A stretch of DNA of 64,000 nucleotides from Mycobacteriaceae bacterium (lineage in GTDB: Bacteria; Actinomycetota; Actinomycetes; Mycobacteriales; Mycobacteriaceae): the NCBI GenBank assembly GCA_019245755.1, contig JAFARC010000081.1, forward strand, positions 1-64,000, given 5' to 3'. This document shows positions 1-9,999 of the stretch, in pieces. The position numbers were made by a program, and so were the translations under genes. The notes beneath the pieces were generated by a model. The model did no database searches. It saw only the letters and a list, made by a program, of their open reading frames with translations, and had not been told where the DNA came from. Each line of letters begins with the position of its first letter. Position 1 is the stretch's first letter.

Positions 1-498
1 GTCGCGGGGGCGGCCCTCTTCGTTGGCCTCACGGTGGCGGGCCCGCGCGGCGGCCAGTTCGGCGGTCACGTCGAGCAGCACCTGCCAGTCCGGCGGTGGC
101 AGCCGCAGCCGGTCGTATTCCAGGTGGCGCACCCATTCGACGACGGGAGCGTGCGCGTCCTGACCCAGCCGGGCGGCGCTGTATGCGGCGTTCGACGCCA
201 CGTAGCGGTCCAGGATCAACACGTCGTAGGCCAGCAGGAGGTGGCCGATCTCGTCGCGCGCCCCGGCGCGATCCAGCGCGAACAGCACCGCCATCGCATA
301 CACCGACGACGCCAGGTCGCCGTGGCGGCCGTGCAGCGCCTCGGCGGCCAGGTCGGCGGGCACCGAATGCCCGTAGCGCGGGAACGACAGGGCGGCCACC
401 GATTTGCCGCCGGCCTCAAACGCGCTACGCAGGCCCTGGCACAGCGTGCGCTTGCCGGCCCCGTCGACCCCCTCGATCGCGATCAGCCGGCCGTGCAT
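1..498 (-). CDS. tmk: Thymidylate kinase, C-terminus cut by window edge
   Basis: Cytoplasmic kinase converting dTMP to dTDP for DNA synthesis. The 166 visible codons show the Walker A loop GVDGAGKRT (residues 10-18), the FPRYG nucleotide-binding segment (39-43) and the DRYVASN motif (97-103), all typical of mycobacterial Tmk. The family is about 210 residues long, so roughly the last fifth lies beyond the left edge. The ATG at 498 aligns with the known start plus two or three extra residues. The gene sits 11 bp downstream of a rodA-like gene on the same strand, so the two may be co-transcribed. Identification is by strong similarity to Rv3247c as remembered. Confidence 0.95.
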   Translation of the reverse strand, partial: MHGRLIAIEGVDGAGKRTLCQGLRSAFEAGGKSVAALSFPRYGHSVPADLAAEALHGRHGDLASSVYAMAVLFALDRAGARDEIGHLLLAYDVLILDRYVASNAAYSAARLGQDAHAPVVEWVRHLEYDRLRLPPPDWQVLLDVTAELAAARARHREANEEGRPRD

Positions 499-509
499 CG
501 GTGCTCAGG

Positions 510-1877
510 CTACCGGCGCTCGATAATCTGCGTGCCGGCATCGGCGATCGGGGTTTGGGCGGGCACCGGTGGGCCAACCGGTCGGCGGGCGGCGTCGGAG
601 ACACGCACCAACAGGGCGAGCAGCACGTAGTTGGCAAGCAGCGACGAACCGCCGTAGGACATCCAGGGCGTGGTCAGACCGGTCTGGGGAATCAGCTTGG
701 TCACCCCGCCGACAACGAGGAACACCTGGATCGCCAACGTGCACGCCAGCCCAGCACCGAGAAGCTTGCCGAAGCTGTCACGCACCACTATCGCGGTGCG
801 CAGCCCGCGCATGATCAGGATGGTGTAGAGCATCAGCACGGCGGCCAGCCCGACCAGCCCCAACTCCTCGCCGAACGCCGCCATGATGAAATCCGACGAG
901 GCGACCGGAACGGTGCCGGGTTGGCCGTTGCCCAGACCGGTGCCGAACAGCCCACCGGTGGCGAAGCTGAACATCGACTGCACCATCTGGTACCCGGCGC
1001 CGTCGGGATCGGCGAACGGGTCGATCCAGTTCTGCACCCGGACCCGGACATGGCCGAACAGGTGGTAGGCCAGCACGCTCGCCGCGGCGAACAGCAGCAG
1101 GCCGATGCCGACCCAACTCAGCTTGCCGGTCGCGATGTAAACCATCGCCAGAAACGAGGCGAACACCAGAAGCGCTGCGCCGAGGTCGGTTTCGAACACC
1201 ATCACCGACATCGAGATCGCCAGCGCGGCCAGCAGTGGTGCGAGGTCGCGGGGGCGGGGCAGATTCATGCCCAACACGTGAGTGCCCGCGCTGGTGAACA
1301 TCTCCCGCTTGTCGACCAGCACCGCGGCGACGAAGACGAGCAACAGGATCTTGGCGAGTTCGGCGGGCTCCATGGTAAAGCCGGGCAGCCGGATCCAGAT
1401 CTTGGCGCCGTTCTGCTCCGACAGCGACCGCGGCAGCACGGCGGGAATCGCCAACAACACCAGCCCAGCCGCACCGCAGACATAGGCATAACGGGCAAGC
1501 CGGCGATGGTCACGCACGAACACCACCACGAGGCAGAACGCGACAACACCGGCCAGCGTCCACAGCATCTGCTGATAGGAGCTGCGGCCATGGGCGCCGG
1601 TGCCGGTCACGCCGGCATCGGCGAGGTCCAGGCGGTAGATCATCACCAACCCGAGACCGTTGAGCAAGGCTGTGATGGGCAGCAACAACGGATCCGCGCA
1701 CGGGGCAAACCGCCGGATCACCACATGCGCGCAGCCGAACAGCGCGAGGTAGGCCACGGCGAACACCAGCAGGCCCGTGCCGAGGGGCTGGCGCTGATCG
1801 GCCGCCACCATGACGAACGCCACCGTGGTGATCAGCGTGGCGAAGCCGAGCAGCAGCAGCTCCGACATGCGGTTCAC
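510..1877 (-). CDS. RodA/FtsW-type SEDS peptidoglycan glycosyltransferase, extra paralogue
   Basis: Polytopic inner-membrane protein of about 455 residues that closely resembles mycobacterial RodA (Rv0017c) along its whole length. SEDS proteins polymerise lipid II into glycan strands together with a class B penicillin-binding protein. The motif SSDFIMAAFGEELG carries the acidic residue equivalent to the catalytic Asp of RodA, and the GLTTPWMSYGGSS signature is intact near the C-terminus. The start is taken at GTG 1877 because GGTGAG lies 7 nt upstream; GTG 1889 and ATG 1868 are alternatives. No PBP gene is adjacent, unlike the rodA-pbpA locus, so this looks like a second, relocated copy. It is absent from the M. 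tuberculosis tmk-sahH interval. Confidence 0.9.
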   Translation of the reverse strand: MNRMSELLLLGFATLITTVAFVMVAADQRQPLGTGLLVFAVAYLALFGCAHVVIRRFAPCADPLLLPITALLNGLGLVMIYRLDLADAGVTGTGAHGRSSYQQMLWTLAGVVAFCLVVVFVRDHRRLARYAYVCGAAGLVLLAIPAVLPRSLSEQNGAKIWIRLPGFTMEPAELAKILLLVFVAAVLVDKREMFTSAGTHVLGMNLPRPRDLAPLLAALAISMSVMVFETDLGAALLVFASFLAMVYIATGKLSWVGIGLLLFAAASVLAYHLFGHVRVRVQNWIDPFADPDGAGYQMVQSMFSFATGGLFGTGLGNGQPGTVPVASSDFIMAAFGEELGLVGLAAVLMLYTILIMRGLRTAIVVRDSFGKLLGAGLACTLAIQVFLVVGGVTKLIPQTGLTTPWMSYGGSSLLANYVLLALLVRVSDAARRPVGPPVPAQTPIADAGTQIIERR

Positions 1878-1973
1878 GGGTGGGCTCACCGGGCAGCCCA
1901 AAGCCGACGCAGCCACCGCGGTCTGGTCCACCCGGTGGCCAACAGCACCCGCCACAGGAACTCCAGATCCGAA

Positions 1974-1988
1974 GGTGACCGGGTCACC
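1974..1988. promoter_or_regulatory. Perfect 15-bp palindrome in divergent promoter region
   Basis: Arms GGTGACC and GGTCACC flank a single G. This lies between the divergent rodA-like gene (start 1877) and VWA gene (start 2090). A further inverted repeat, CCAAGC/GCTTGG with an 8-nt spacer, occupies 1990-2009. A TATACA hexamer at 2012-2017 could be a -10 for the VWA gene, and the 8-bp palindrome ACAATTGT is at 2035-2042. The arrangement suggests an operator for a dimeric regulator that controls both genes. The regulator is unknown. Confidence 0.45.
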
Positions 1989-2089
1989 GCCAAGCTTCCT
2001 CCCGCTTGGGCTATACAGGGCATCAAACGATTGCACAATTGTTTGACCGAGAACAACTCGCGGACCGACCGGAGAGGACTGCCGATCAG

Positions 2090-3100
2090 ATGACGCTGCC
2101 ACTGTTTGGTCCACTGGCCGTGTCCGGCTTCAGCAGTGCCTGGTTCTTTTTGTTCCTGCTGGCGGTGGCGGCACTGGTGGCCGGGTATGTCACGGTACAG
2201 TTGGCCCGGCAGAAACGGGTGATGCGGTTCGCCAACATGGAGTTGCTCGAGCGCGTCGCCCCCGCCAGCCGCACTCGGCGCTGGCGCCATGTCCCGGTCG
2301 CGTTGCTTGTCGCGGCGCTCGCCCTGCTGACGACCGCGATGGCCGGCCCCACGCATGATGTGCGTATTCCGCGCAATCGTGCGGTGGTGATGCTGGTGAT
2401 CGACGTATCGGAATCCATGGTGGCCACCGATGTCGCGCCCAGCCGGCTGGAGGCAGCCAAGGAGGCCGGCAAGCGGTTCGCCGACGAGCTCACGCCCGGC
2501 ATCAGCCTGGGACTGGTGGAGTTCGCCGCCCAGGCCACATTGCTAATATCGCCGACGACGGACCGTGACGCGGTCAAACGCGCGATCGACACGCTGCAGG
2601 CCGGGCCGCGCACGGCCACCGGTGAGGGCATCTACACGGCGTTGCAGGCGATTGCGACCGTGGGTTCGGTGATGGGCGGCGGTGACGGGCCGCCCCCGGC
2701 GCGCATCGTGCTCGAGTCCGACGGCAAGGAGACGGTCCCCTCCGACCCGGCCGATCCCGGCGGCGCGTTTCCGGCCGCACAGGCCGCCAAGGAGCAGCAC
2801 GTGGCGATCTCGACCATCGCGTTCGGCACCCCCTACGGCGTCATCGACTTCCAGGGCGAACAGCTGCCGGTTCCCGTTGACGACGACACGCTAAAAAAGA
2901 TCACCGACATCTCCGGGGGTCGGCCGTTTCACGCCGGCAGCCTCGACGAGCTAAAAAGCGTCTACGACGCGCTGCAGCAGGACATCGGCTACCAAACCAT
3001 CCGCGGCGACGCCAGCCAGGGCTGGATCCGGCTGGGCGCGCTGGTGCTGGCCGGTTCGATCCTGGCAGCAGTGTTGATCAACCGCAGGCTGCCCAGCTGA
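2090..3100 (+). CDS. VWA-domain membrane protein, Rv1481-like (copy 1)
   Basis: Protein of 336 residues with N-terminal membrane segments (about 10-30 and 60-80), a von Willebrand factor A domain, and a C-terminal membrane helix before the INRRLPS end. The metal-binding MIDAS motif DVSES is present in the VWA domain. The whole architecture matches Rv1481, which in M. tuberculosis sits beside the AAA+ ATPase MoxR1 and a DUF58 protein; neither partner is present here. The ATG at 2090 is chosen because GGAGAGG lies about 12 nt upstream and the N-terminus MTLPLFGP matches the family. VWA proteins of this type are thought to act in metal-dependent protein assembly at the membrane. Its substrate is unknown. 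Confidence 0.85.
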   Translation: MTLPLFGPLAVSGFSSAWFFLFLLAVAALVAGYVTVQLARQKRVMRFANMELLERVAPASRTRRWRHVPVALLVAALALLTTAMAGPTHDVRIPRNRAVVMLVIDVSESMVATDVAPSRLEAAKEAGKRFADELTPGISLGLVEFAAQATLLISPTTDRDAVKRAIDTLQAGPRTATGEGIYTALQAIATVGSVMGGGDGPPPARIVLESDGKETVPSDPADPGGAFPAAQAAKEQHVAISTIAFGTPYGVIDFQGEQLPVPVDDDTLKKITDISGGRPFHAGSLDELKSVYDALQQDIGYQTIRGDASQGWIRLGALVLAGSILAAVLINRRLPS

Positions 3101-3131
3101 GCTGGATGTCGCCGGCTGGGCGGCTGCGGTG

Positions 3132-4139
3132 TCAGACCGGCACGCGGCGGTTGATCAGCAGCGCCAGCGCCGCGGCGACCGCCGCGGTCAGCACGCCGAG
3201 CCGTAACCAGCCCGCGTCCGCCGGTGCCTGCACGGTCTGGTAACCGACCTGCTGCTGGATCGCGGCGTAGCTGTGATTGAGTTGGTCCACATCGCCGGCC
3301 TTGTAGGTTTGGCCGCCGGACAGCTGGGCGATCGCGATCATCTCCTTGGCGTCGACGGGCACGGGGAAACGTTGGTCGTTGAGTTCGACGTAGCCGGCCT
3401 TGGTGCCGAAGGAAATGGTCGAGATCGGCACGCCATGGTCCTTGGCGGCGCGCGCCGCGGTGTACGCGCCGCGCGGGTTGTTGGGATTGCCGGGCTTGTT
3501 CTCGCCGCCATCGGAGAGCAACACGATGCGCGCGGGTGGTGGTGTCTGTACGCCGCTCATCACCGACCCCGCCGTGGTGATGGCGTCCAATGCGGTGAAG
3601 ATCGCCGCGCCGGTGGCCGTGCTGTTGTCCGGGCGCAAATTCTGCAGCCCGGCCAGGGTGGCTTCGTGCTGCGGAGTGGGGGGCACCAGCAGGTTCGCGG
3701 TGCCCGCGAACGAGACCAGCCCCAGGTTGATGCCCGGTGTCAGCCGTTTGGTGAACTGTTCAGCCGCCTGCCGGGCGGCGTCCAGTCTAGTCGGCTTCAC
3801 GTCGGCGGCGCGCATCGACTGCGACACATCGATGACCAGCATGATCACCGCCCGGTTGCGGGGAATGCGCACATCGCGGGTCGGGACGGCCAGCGCGACG
3901 ACCAGGAACAGCAGGGCGACCAGCGCCAGGCCTACCGGTAGGTGCCGCAGCGGGCGGGGTGGGCGCGGAACCACCGAGGCGAGCAGCTCGGGCTCGGCGA
4001 ACCGGCGGACGCGGCGCCGCTGGCGCAGCTGGGCGACCAGGTACAGCGCCAACAATCCGATCGGCACGAGAACCAGCACCGCCAGCCCGGGATGCTGAAA
4101 GCCTGACAGCGGCAGGGCGCCTACTCCGGGCAGCGTCAT
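3132..4139 (-). CDS. VWA-domain membrane protein, Rv1481-like (copy 2)
   Basis: 335-residue protein and clear paralogue of the VWA gene that it meets tail to tail 31 bp away. It shares the MTLPG start, an RIPRNRAV..MLVIDVSQS stretch with the MIDAS motif, and the C-terminal INRRVPV membrane helix. Predicted topology is two N-terminal membrane helices, a cytoplasmic or periplasmic VWA domain, and one C-terminal helix. The two copies differ at many positions, so this is not a recent duplication. MoxR and DUF58 partners usually found with this family are missing locally. The ATG at 4139 is the only well-placed start. Specific function is unknown. Confidence 0.85.
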   Translation of the reverse strand: MTLPGVGALPLSGFQHPGLAVLVLVPIGLLALYLVAQLRQRRRVRRFAEPELLASVVPRPPRPLRHLPVGLALVALLFLVVALAVPTRDVRIPRNRAVIMLVIDVSQSMRAADVKPTRLDAARQAAEQFTKRLTPGINLGLVSFAGTANLLVPPTPQHEATLAGLQNLRPDNSTATGAAIFTALDAITTAGSVMSGVQTPPPARIVLLSDGGENKPGNPNNPRGAYTAARAAKDHGVPISTISFGTKAGYVELNDQRFPVPVDAKEMIAIAQLSGGQTYKAGDVDQLNHSYAAIQQQVGYQTVQAPADAGWLRLGVLTAAVAAALALLINRRVPV

Positions 4140-4220
4140 CGTCCCAAAATACTCAAACGGTTATCCAAGGGTGCGAAGGGCGGTTGGAGCGGGTGGTTCG
4201 GGCGTGCGACGGTAAACGAC

Positions 4221-4916
4221 GTGGGTGCGCGGATCAAGCTGGGGCTGCTGGCCACGGCCAGATTCGTCGCCGGCGCGCCGCTGACCTATGCGTGGCTCAT
4301 CGTGTTGCTGTATACGACGATGCTCGCGCACCAGCTCACCCGACGGCAGCTGCAGACGGTGCTGGTGCACCGGTCGACGAACGTTCACCACCTGGCCACC
4401 GACCCACTGTACGTCCTGCTCTCCAGCCTGCTGTGGATCGACGGCAGGTACTGGGTGCCCTACTTCTTTCTGTTCACCGCGTTCCTGGCGCCGGCCGAGC
4501 GATGGCTGGGCCAGCTGCGCTGGGGCGTGGTGGGCCTGACCTGTCACATCGGCGCCACCTACATCAGCGAAGGCCTGCTGTACCTGGAGATCCAGTACCA
4601 CTGGGTGCCGGCGAAGCTGGTCTACGCCCGCGACATCGGGGTCAGTTACTTCCTGGTCGGCGTCACCGCGCTGCTGGCATACCGCATCGCCAGGCCGTGG
4701 CGATGGGTCTACCTGGCCGGGCTGATCCTGTTGTTCGTCGGTGCGTGGGCGATCAAACCCGGGTTCACCGCGATCGGGCACCTGTCGGCGATCGTCATCG
4801 GTCTGTGCTGCTACCCGATGGCGCGCGCACGCGGCGGGGTGCTGTGGACCCCGGCCACGTTGTGGGCCCGGTTACACAAGCCGGCCGGGCAATCGGGCGA
4901 GGCGTCCGCGACGTGA
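4221..4916 (+). CDS. Rhomboid-like integral membrane protein
   Basis: 231-residue protein with about six hydrophobic segments. It resembles actinobacterial rhomboid-like proteins. The HHLATDPLYVLLSS stretch corresponds to the H-x-N-like helix of rhomboids. A GVS sequence (DIGVSYFLVG) is positioned like the catalytic serine motif, and a later GHLSAIVIG could provide the histidine of the Ser-His dyad. Whether it is an active intramembrane protease or a pseudoenzyme cannot be decided, because the residue after the serine is Tyr rather than Gly. The GTG at 4221 is the start; the ribosome-binding site is weak. It is transcribed divergently from the second VWA gene. Confidence 0.7.
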   Translation: MGARIKLGLLATARFVAGAPLTYAWLIVLLYTTMLAHQLTRRQLQTVLVHRSTNVHHLATDPLYVLLSSLLWIDGRYWVPYFFLFTAFLAPAERWLGQLRWGVVGLTCHIGATYISEGLLYLEIQYHWVPAKLVYARDIGVSYFLVGVTALLAYRIARPWRWVYLAGLILLFVGAWAIKPGFTAIGHLSAIVIGLCCYPMARARGGVLWTPATLWARLHKPAGQSGEASAT

Positions 4917-4923
4917 CGCCGGC

Positions 4924-6423
<1,500 letters not shown>

Positions 6424-6470
6424 GGTCGTCCTTTTCCTCAGCTGCCCCGAATAGTTAGCTTGAATACACA

Positions 6471-7079
6471 CTAGTCCACGGCCGAACCGGGCTCGACCAC
6501 GCCGTAGCGTTGCGCGAACGGCGTCAGCAGCCGGGCGAGGTCGGCGGCGACGTCGTAATCGGCCTCGGGCGGCATCGACACATAGCTCATCGCCAACCGC
6601 ACGATAGCGCGCGCCAGTATCCCGGCGTCCTCGTCGCTGGCCTTCACCCAGCTGTGCTGGAACGACGCGGTGAGTCGCTGCGAGCAGTGCGTGATGATCG
6701 GCGCGCTGTCGGTGGTGATGATCTGCAGCAGATCTAGCTTGGCTTCCCCGCTCAGCAGCGAGATGACCAGTGGGTCGGAGGCGGACTGGGCGAAGAAGGA
6801 CCGGAAACCCGCGACGAAGGCCGCGTAGACGTCGCCGACGTTGGCTTCGATCGCGTCGTCGACGGCGCCGACCAGACGGTCGGCCGCGCGCAGCGCGTAG
6901 GCCTGCGCGAGGCCGTGCCGCGACCCGAACTCGTTGTAGATGGTCTGGCGGCTGATCCCGGCGGCGCGGGCGACGTCGGCCAGCGTGACCGCCGACCAAT
7001 CACGGGTGAGCAGCAGGTCACGCATCCCGTCGAGGATCGAGTCGCGCAGCTGTGCCCGCGACGCCTCGGCATGGTTCAC
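6471..7079 (-). CDS. TetR-family transcriptional regulator (Rv3249c-like)
   Basis: 202-residue regulator. The N-terminal helix-turn-helix runs over about residues 25-50 (VTLADVARAAGISRQTIYNEF), followed by a ligand-binding helical domain. GTG 7079 is chosen because a perfect GGAGGT lies 6 nt upstream. In M. tuberculosis this gene is the last of the alkB-rubA-rubB-tetR cluster for alkane hydroxylation. Here the three oxidation genes are absent and the amino-acid permease gene ends only 14 bp upstream. Its targets in this strain are therefore uncertain. It may be a relic of the alk cluster or may control genes elsewhere. Confidence 0.88.
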   Translation of the reverse strand: MNHAEASRAQLRDSILDGMRDLLLTRDWSAVTLADVARAAGISRQTIYNEFGSRHGLAQAYALRAADRLVGAVDDAIEANVGDVYAAFVAGFRSFFAQSASDPLVISLLSGEAKLDLLQIITTDSAPIITHCSQRLTASFQHSWVKASDEDAGILARAIVRLAMSYVSMPPEADYDVAADLARLLTPFAQRYGVVEPGSAVD

Positions 7080-7093
7080 GGGTTGACCTCCAT

Positions 7094-8560
7094 TTAGGCC
7101 TGCGCAACCGCCCTGGCGGCGAGCACGGAGTGGCGCCTGCCGTAGGAGAAGTAGACGAGGATGCCGACCACCATCCACCCGAAGAACCGGATCCAGGTCA
7201 GCAAGGTCAGGTTGAGCATCAGCCACACGCAGGCCATGATCGACGCGATCGGCAGTACCGGCACCCACGGCGCGCGGAAGCCACGGGGCAGGTCCGGCCG
7301 GCTGCGCCGCAGCACTATCACACCGCCCGACACCAGCACGAATGCGAACAACGTGCCGACGTTGACCATCTCCTCGAGCTTGCCGATCGGGAACACCGAC
7401 GCCGCCAGCGCGATCAGCACGCCGACCAGCACCGTGATCCGCACCGGCGTGCCGCGCGATCCGGTCCTGGCCAGCGTGCGTGGCAGCAGTCCGTCGCGCG
7501 CCATCGCGAACAGCACCCGGGTCTGGCCGAGCATCAGCACGATGACCACCGTGGTGAGCCCGGCGAGCGCACCGATGGCGATCACCTCAACCGCCCACGT
7601 CACCCCGTTGGCCTTGAACGCGGTGGCCAGGTTGGCGTGCCCGCCTGCGGCGGTGTCCTTCAGCTCGGTGTAGCGCACCATGCCCGAAAGCACCACGGCG
7701 ACAGCGACGTACAGCACGGTCACGATCGCCAACGTGGCGAGGATCCCGCGCGGCAGGTCGCGCTGCGGATTCTTGGTCTCTTCGGCGGTGGTGGCCACCA
7801 CGTCGAACCCGATGAACGCGAAGAACACGATCGACGCGCCCGCCAGCACCCCGTACCACCCGTAGGCGCTGCCCGCCGCACCGGTCAGCAGCGAGAACAC
7901 CGACTGCTCGGCGTGCGACGGGCTGGGCCGACCGGACGGCACGAACGGCGAGAAGTTGGCGACTTTGAAGTAGAACGCGCCGACGACGACCACGAGCACG
8001 ACCACCGACACCTTGACCGCGGTGATCGCCGCGCTGACGTTCGCCGACAGCTTGGTGCCCAGCGCCAGCAGTGTCGTGAGGATCGCGATGATCAGCAGGG
8101 CGCCCCAATCCACGGTCAGCGCACCCAGCTTGGCTGTGCCGCCGGAGAACCCGAACACCGTGCCCAGATAGCTCGACCAGCCCTTGGACACCACGGCGGC
8201 ACCGACGGCAAACTCCAGGATCAGGTCCCAGCCGATCACCCAAGCGACGAACTCGCCGAACGTCGCATAGGAGAAGGTGTAGGCACTGCCGGCGACCGGC
8301 ACCGTCGACGCGAACTCGGCGTAGCACAGCGCCGCCAGCCCGCAGGTGACCGCCGCGATGATGAACGAGATCGAGATCGCGGGCCCGGTGATGTTGCCCG
8401 CCGTCGACGCGGTGATCGTGAAGATGCCCGCGCCCACGACGACCGAAACCCCGAAAACGGTCATGTCCCACCAGGTCAGGTCCTTGCGGAGCCGGCTGTC
8501 CGGCTCATCGGTGTCCTCGATCGATTGCTCGACTGACTTGGTGCGCCATCGATTCGCCAT
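7094..8560 (-). CDS. APC-superfamily amino-acid permease (Rv3253c-like)
   Basis: 488-residue polytopic membrane transporter with about 12 helices. It has the family signature GAGIFTITASTAG in helix 1 and the FFAFIGFDVVATTAEE segment typical of cationic-amino-acid/APC permeases. It probably imports or exchanges amino acids or polyamines; the substrate cannot be read from sequence. ATG 8560 is preferred over a TTG at 8569 because it matches the conserved N-terminus. No Shine-Dalgarno is visible and only 32 bp separate it from the divergent FAD gene, so translation may be leaderless. Confidence 0.9.
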   Translation of the reverse strand: MANRWRTKSVEQSIEDTDEPDSRLRKDLTWWDMTVFGVSVVVGAGIFTITASTAGNITGPAISISFIIAAVTCGLAALCYAEFASTVPVAGSAYTFSYATFGEFVAWVIGWDLILEFAVGAAVVSKGWSSYLGTVFGFSGGTAKLGALTVDWGALLIIAILTTLLALGTKLSANVSAAITAVKVSVVVLVVVVGAFYFKVANFSPFVPSGRPSPSHAEQSVFSLLTGAAGSAYGWYGVLAGASIVFFAFIGFDVVATTAEETKNPQRDLPRGILATLAIVTVLYVAVAVVLSGMVRYTELKDTAAGGHANLATAFKANGVTWAVEVIAIGALAGLTTVVIVLMLGQTRVLFAMARDGLLPRTLARTGSRGTPVRITVLVGVLIALAASVFPIGKLEEMVNVGTLFAFVLVSGGVIVLRRSRPDLPRGFRAPWVPVLPIASIMACVWLMLNLTLLTWIRFFGWMVVGILVYFSYGRRHSVLAARAVAQA

Positions 8561-8592
8561 GCTGGGCAATGTACCGAGTACTGTGCTGGCCC

Positions 8593-9999
8593 ATGGGGAG
8601 GCTTCGAGAACGCGCCGTCGTCATCGGTGCCAGCATCGGCGGCCTGTGCGCGGCGCGTGTGTTGTCCGACTTCTACGACCGGGTGACACTGTTCGACCGC
8701 GACACGCTGCCCGGCGCCCCGGTCAATCGGGCGGCGGTCCCGCAAGGCCGCCACGTGCACATCCTGATGGCCCGCGGCGCGCACGAATTCGGCGTGCTGT
8801 TCCCGGGTCTGCTCGACGAGATGGTGGCCGCGGGTGTGCCGATCCTCAGGGACCAGCCGCGGTCGATCCACTTCGGCGCCGCGGGCCACGTGCTGGGCAT
8901 GCCCCACGAATTGCAGGAAACGTTCACCACCTATGTGCCCAGCCGGCCACACCTGGAATGGCAGATCCGCCGGCGCGCCTCGGCGCTGCCGAACGTGCAC
9001 ATCGAGCAGCGCGCCGTCAACGCGCCCCGCTACGACGGTTACCTGCAGCGGGTGACCGGGGTGGTGCTCGACGACGGCGAGTTCGTGCCGGCGGACCTCG
9101 TCGTCGACGCCTCCGGGCGCGGCAGCAGGCTGCCGGTGTGGTTGTCGGAGTGGGGATACGGCCGGCCAAGTGAGGACACCGTCGACGTCGGCATCGGGTA
9201 TGCAACGCACCAGTTGCGCATTCCAGACGGTCTGCTCGAGGAGAAGGTGGTGGTCGCCGGCGCATCGCGCGACCAGCCGCTCGGCCTCGGGATGCTCTAC
9301 TACGAGGACGGCACCTGGGGGCTGACGACGTTCGGCGTAGCCAGGGTCGAACCGCCGCAAGACTTTGCCGGAATGTGCGCGGTGGCCGACAAGGTTTTGT
9401 CGGCTCACCACGCCGCCGCGATCCGCCGCGGGGAGCCGATCGGCGAGGTTGCGTTTCACCAATATCCGATAAGCAGGTGGCGCCGGTACGACAAGCTCAG
9501 CCGGTTCCCGGCCGGCATCGTGCCGTTCGGCGACGCGGTCGCCAGTTTCAACCCGACCTACGGCCAGGGCATGACGATGACGTCGCTGCAGGGCAGCCAT
9601 CTGCGGCGGGCGCTGGCGGCGCCGGACGCCGACGTGGGGGTCGAGGTGAACCGGGCTACCGCCAAGACGACGTTCCCGGTCTGGACGATGAACGCGATCG
9701 GCGACCTGGTGTTGCACCGGGCCAGCGGGCCGATGCCGCGCTGGTATCCGTGGGTGGGTAAACTGTTCGACCAGTTCCTCGGGGCCGCGGAGACCGAGCC
9801 GGTGCTCGCCGAATGGTTCCTGCGCCGGTTCAGCCTGCTCGACAGCCTGTACATGGTTCCCTCGGCACGGATCGTCGGCCGCACCGTGCGCCACAACATG
9901 CGGTGCTGGGTGGCCGAGCGCCGCCGGGTACGGGCCGAGGCGCGCGAGGAACGCGCCGGCTACTTGGCGAGCGCCCGATCGAGGTCGGGCTCCAGATAA
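8593..9999 (+). CDS. FAD-dependent oxidoreductase/monooxygenase-like (Rv3254-like)
   Basis: 468-residue flavoprotein. The N-terminal dinucleotide-binding motif is GASIGG with an acidic end of strand 2 (LFDRD), and the second FAD motif is GDAVASFNPTYGQGM near residue 310. It resembles aromatic-ring monooxygenases and geranylgeranyl-reductase-type enzymes, but the substrate is unknown. ATG 8593 is chosen because the conserved Rossmann strand begins directly after it. Its last 40 nt overlap the 3' end of the convergent cation transporter gene. The divergent pair with the permease is conserved in M. tuberculosis. Confidence 0.85.
   Translation: MGRLRERAVVIGASIGGLCAARVLSDFYDRVTLFDRDTLPGAPVNRAAVPQGRHVHILMARGAHEFGVLFPGLLDEMVAAGVPILRDQPRSIHFGAAGHVLGMPHELQETFTTYVPSRPHLEWQIRRRASALPNVHIEQRAVNAPRYDGYLQRVTGVVLDDGEFVPADLVVDASGRGSRLPVWLSEWGYGRPSEDTVDVGIGYATHQLRIPDGLLEEKVVVAGASRDQPLGLGMLYYEDGTWGLTTFGVARVEPPQDFAGMCAVADKVLSAHHAAAIRRGEPIGEVAFHQYPISRWRRYDKLSRFPAGIVPFGDAVASFNPTYGQGMTMTSLQGSHLRRALAAPDADVGVEVNRATAKTTFPVWTMNAIGDLVLHRASGPMPRWYPWVGKLFDQFLGAAETEPVLAEWFLRRFSLLDSLYMVPSARIVGRTVRHNMRCWVAERRRVRAEAREERAGYLASARSRSGSR

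Noticed and set aside
96..2093. Long plus-strand open frame of 665 codons across tmk and the rodA-like gene
   Set aside because: It is the antisense of a clear RodA homologue, is full of Arg/Gln/His typical of a high-GC shadow frame, and has no recognisable motif or ribosome-binding site.
6424..6470. Possible SAH-type riboswitch upstream of sahH
   Set aside because: The gap between the TetR stop and sahH is only 47 bp and shows no paired stems of the expected size; a plain ribosome-binding site explains it.
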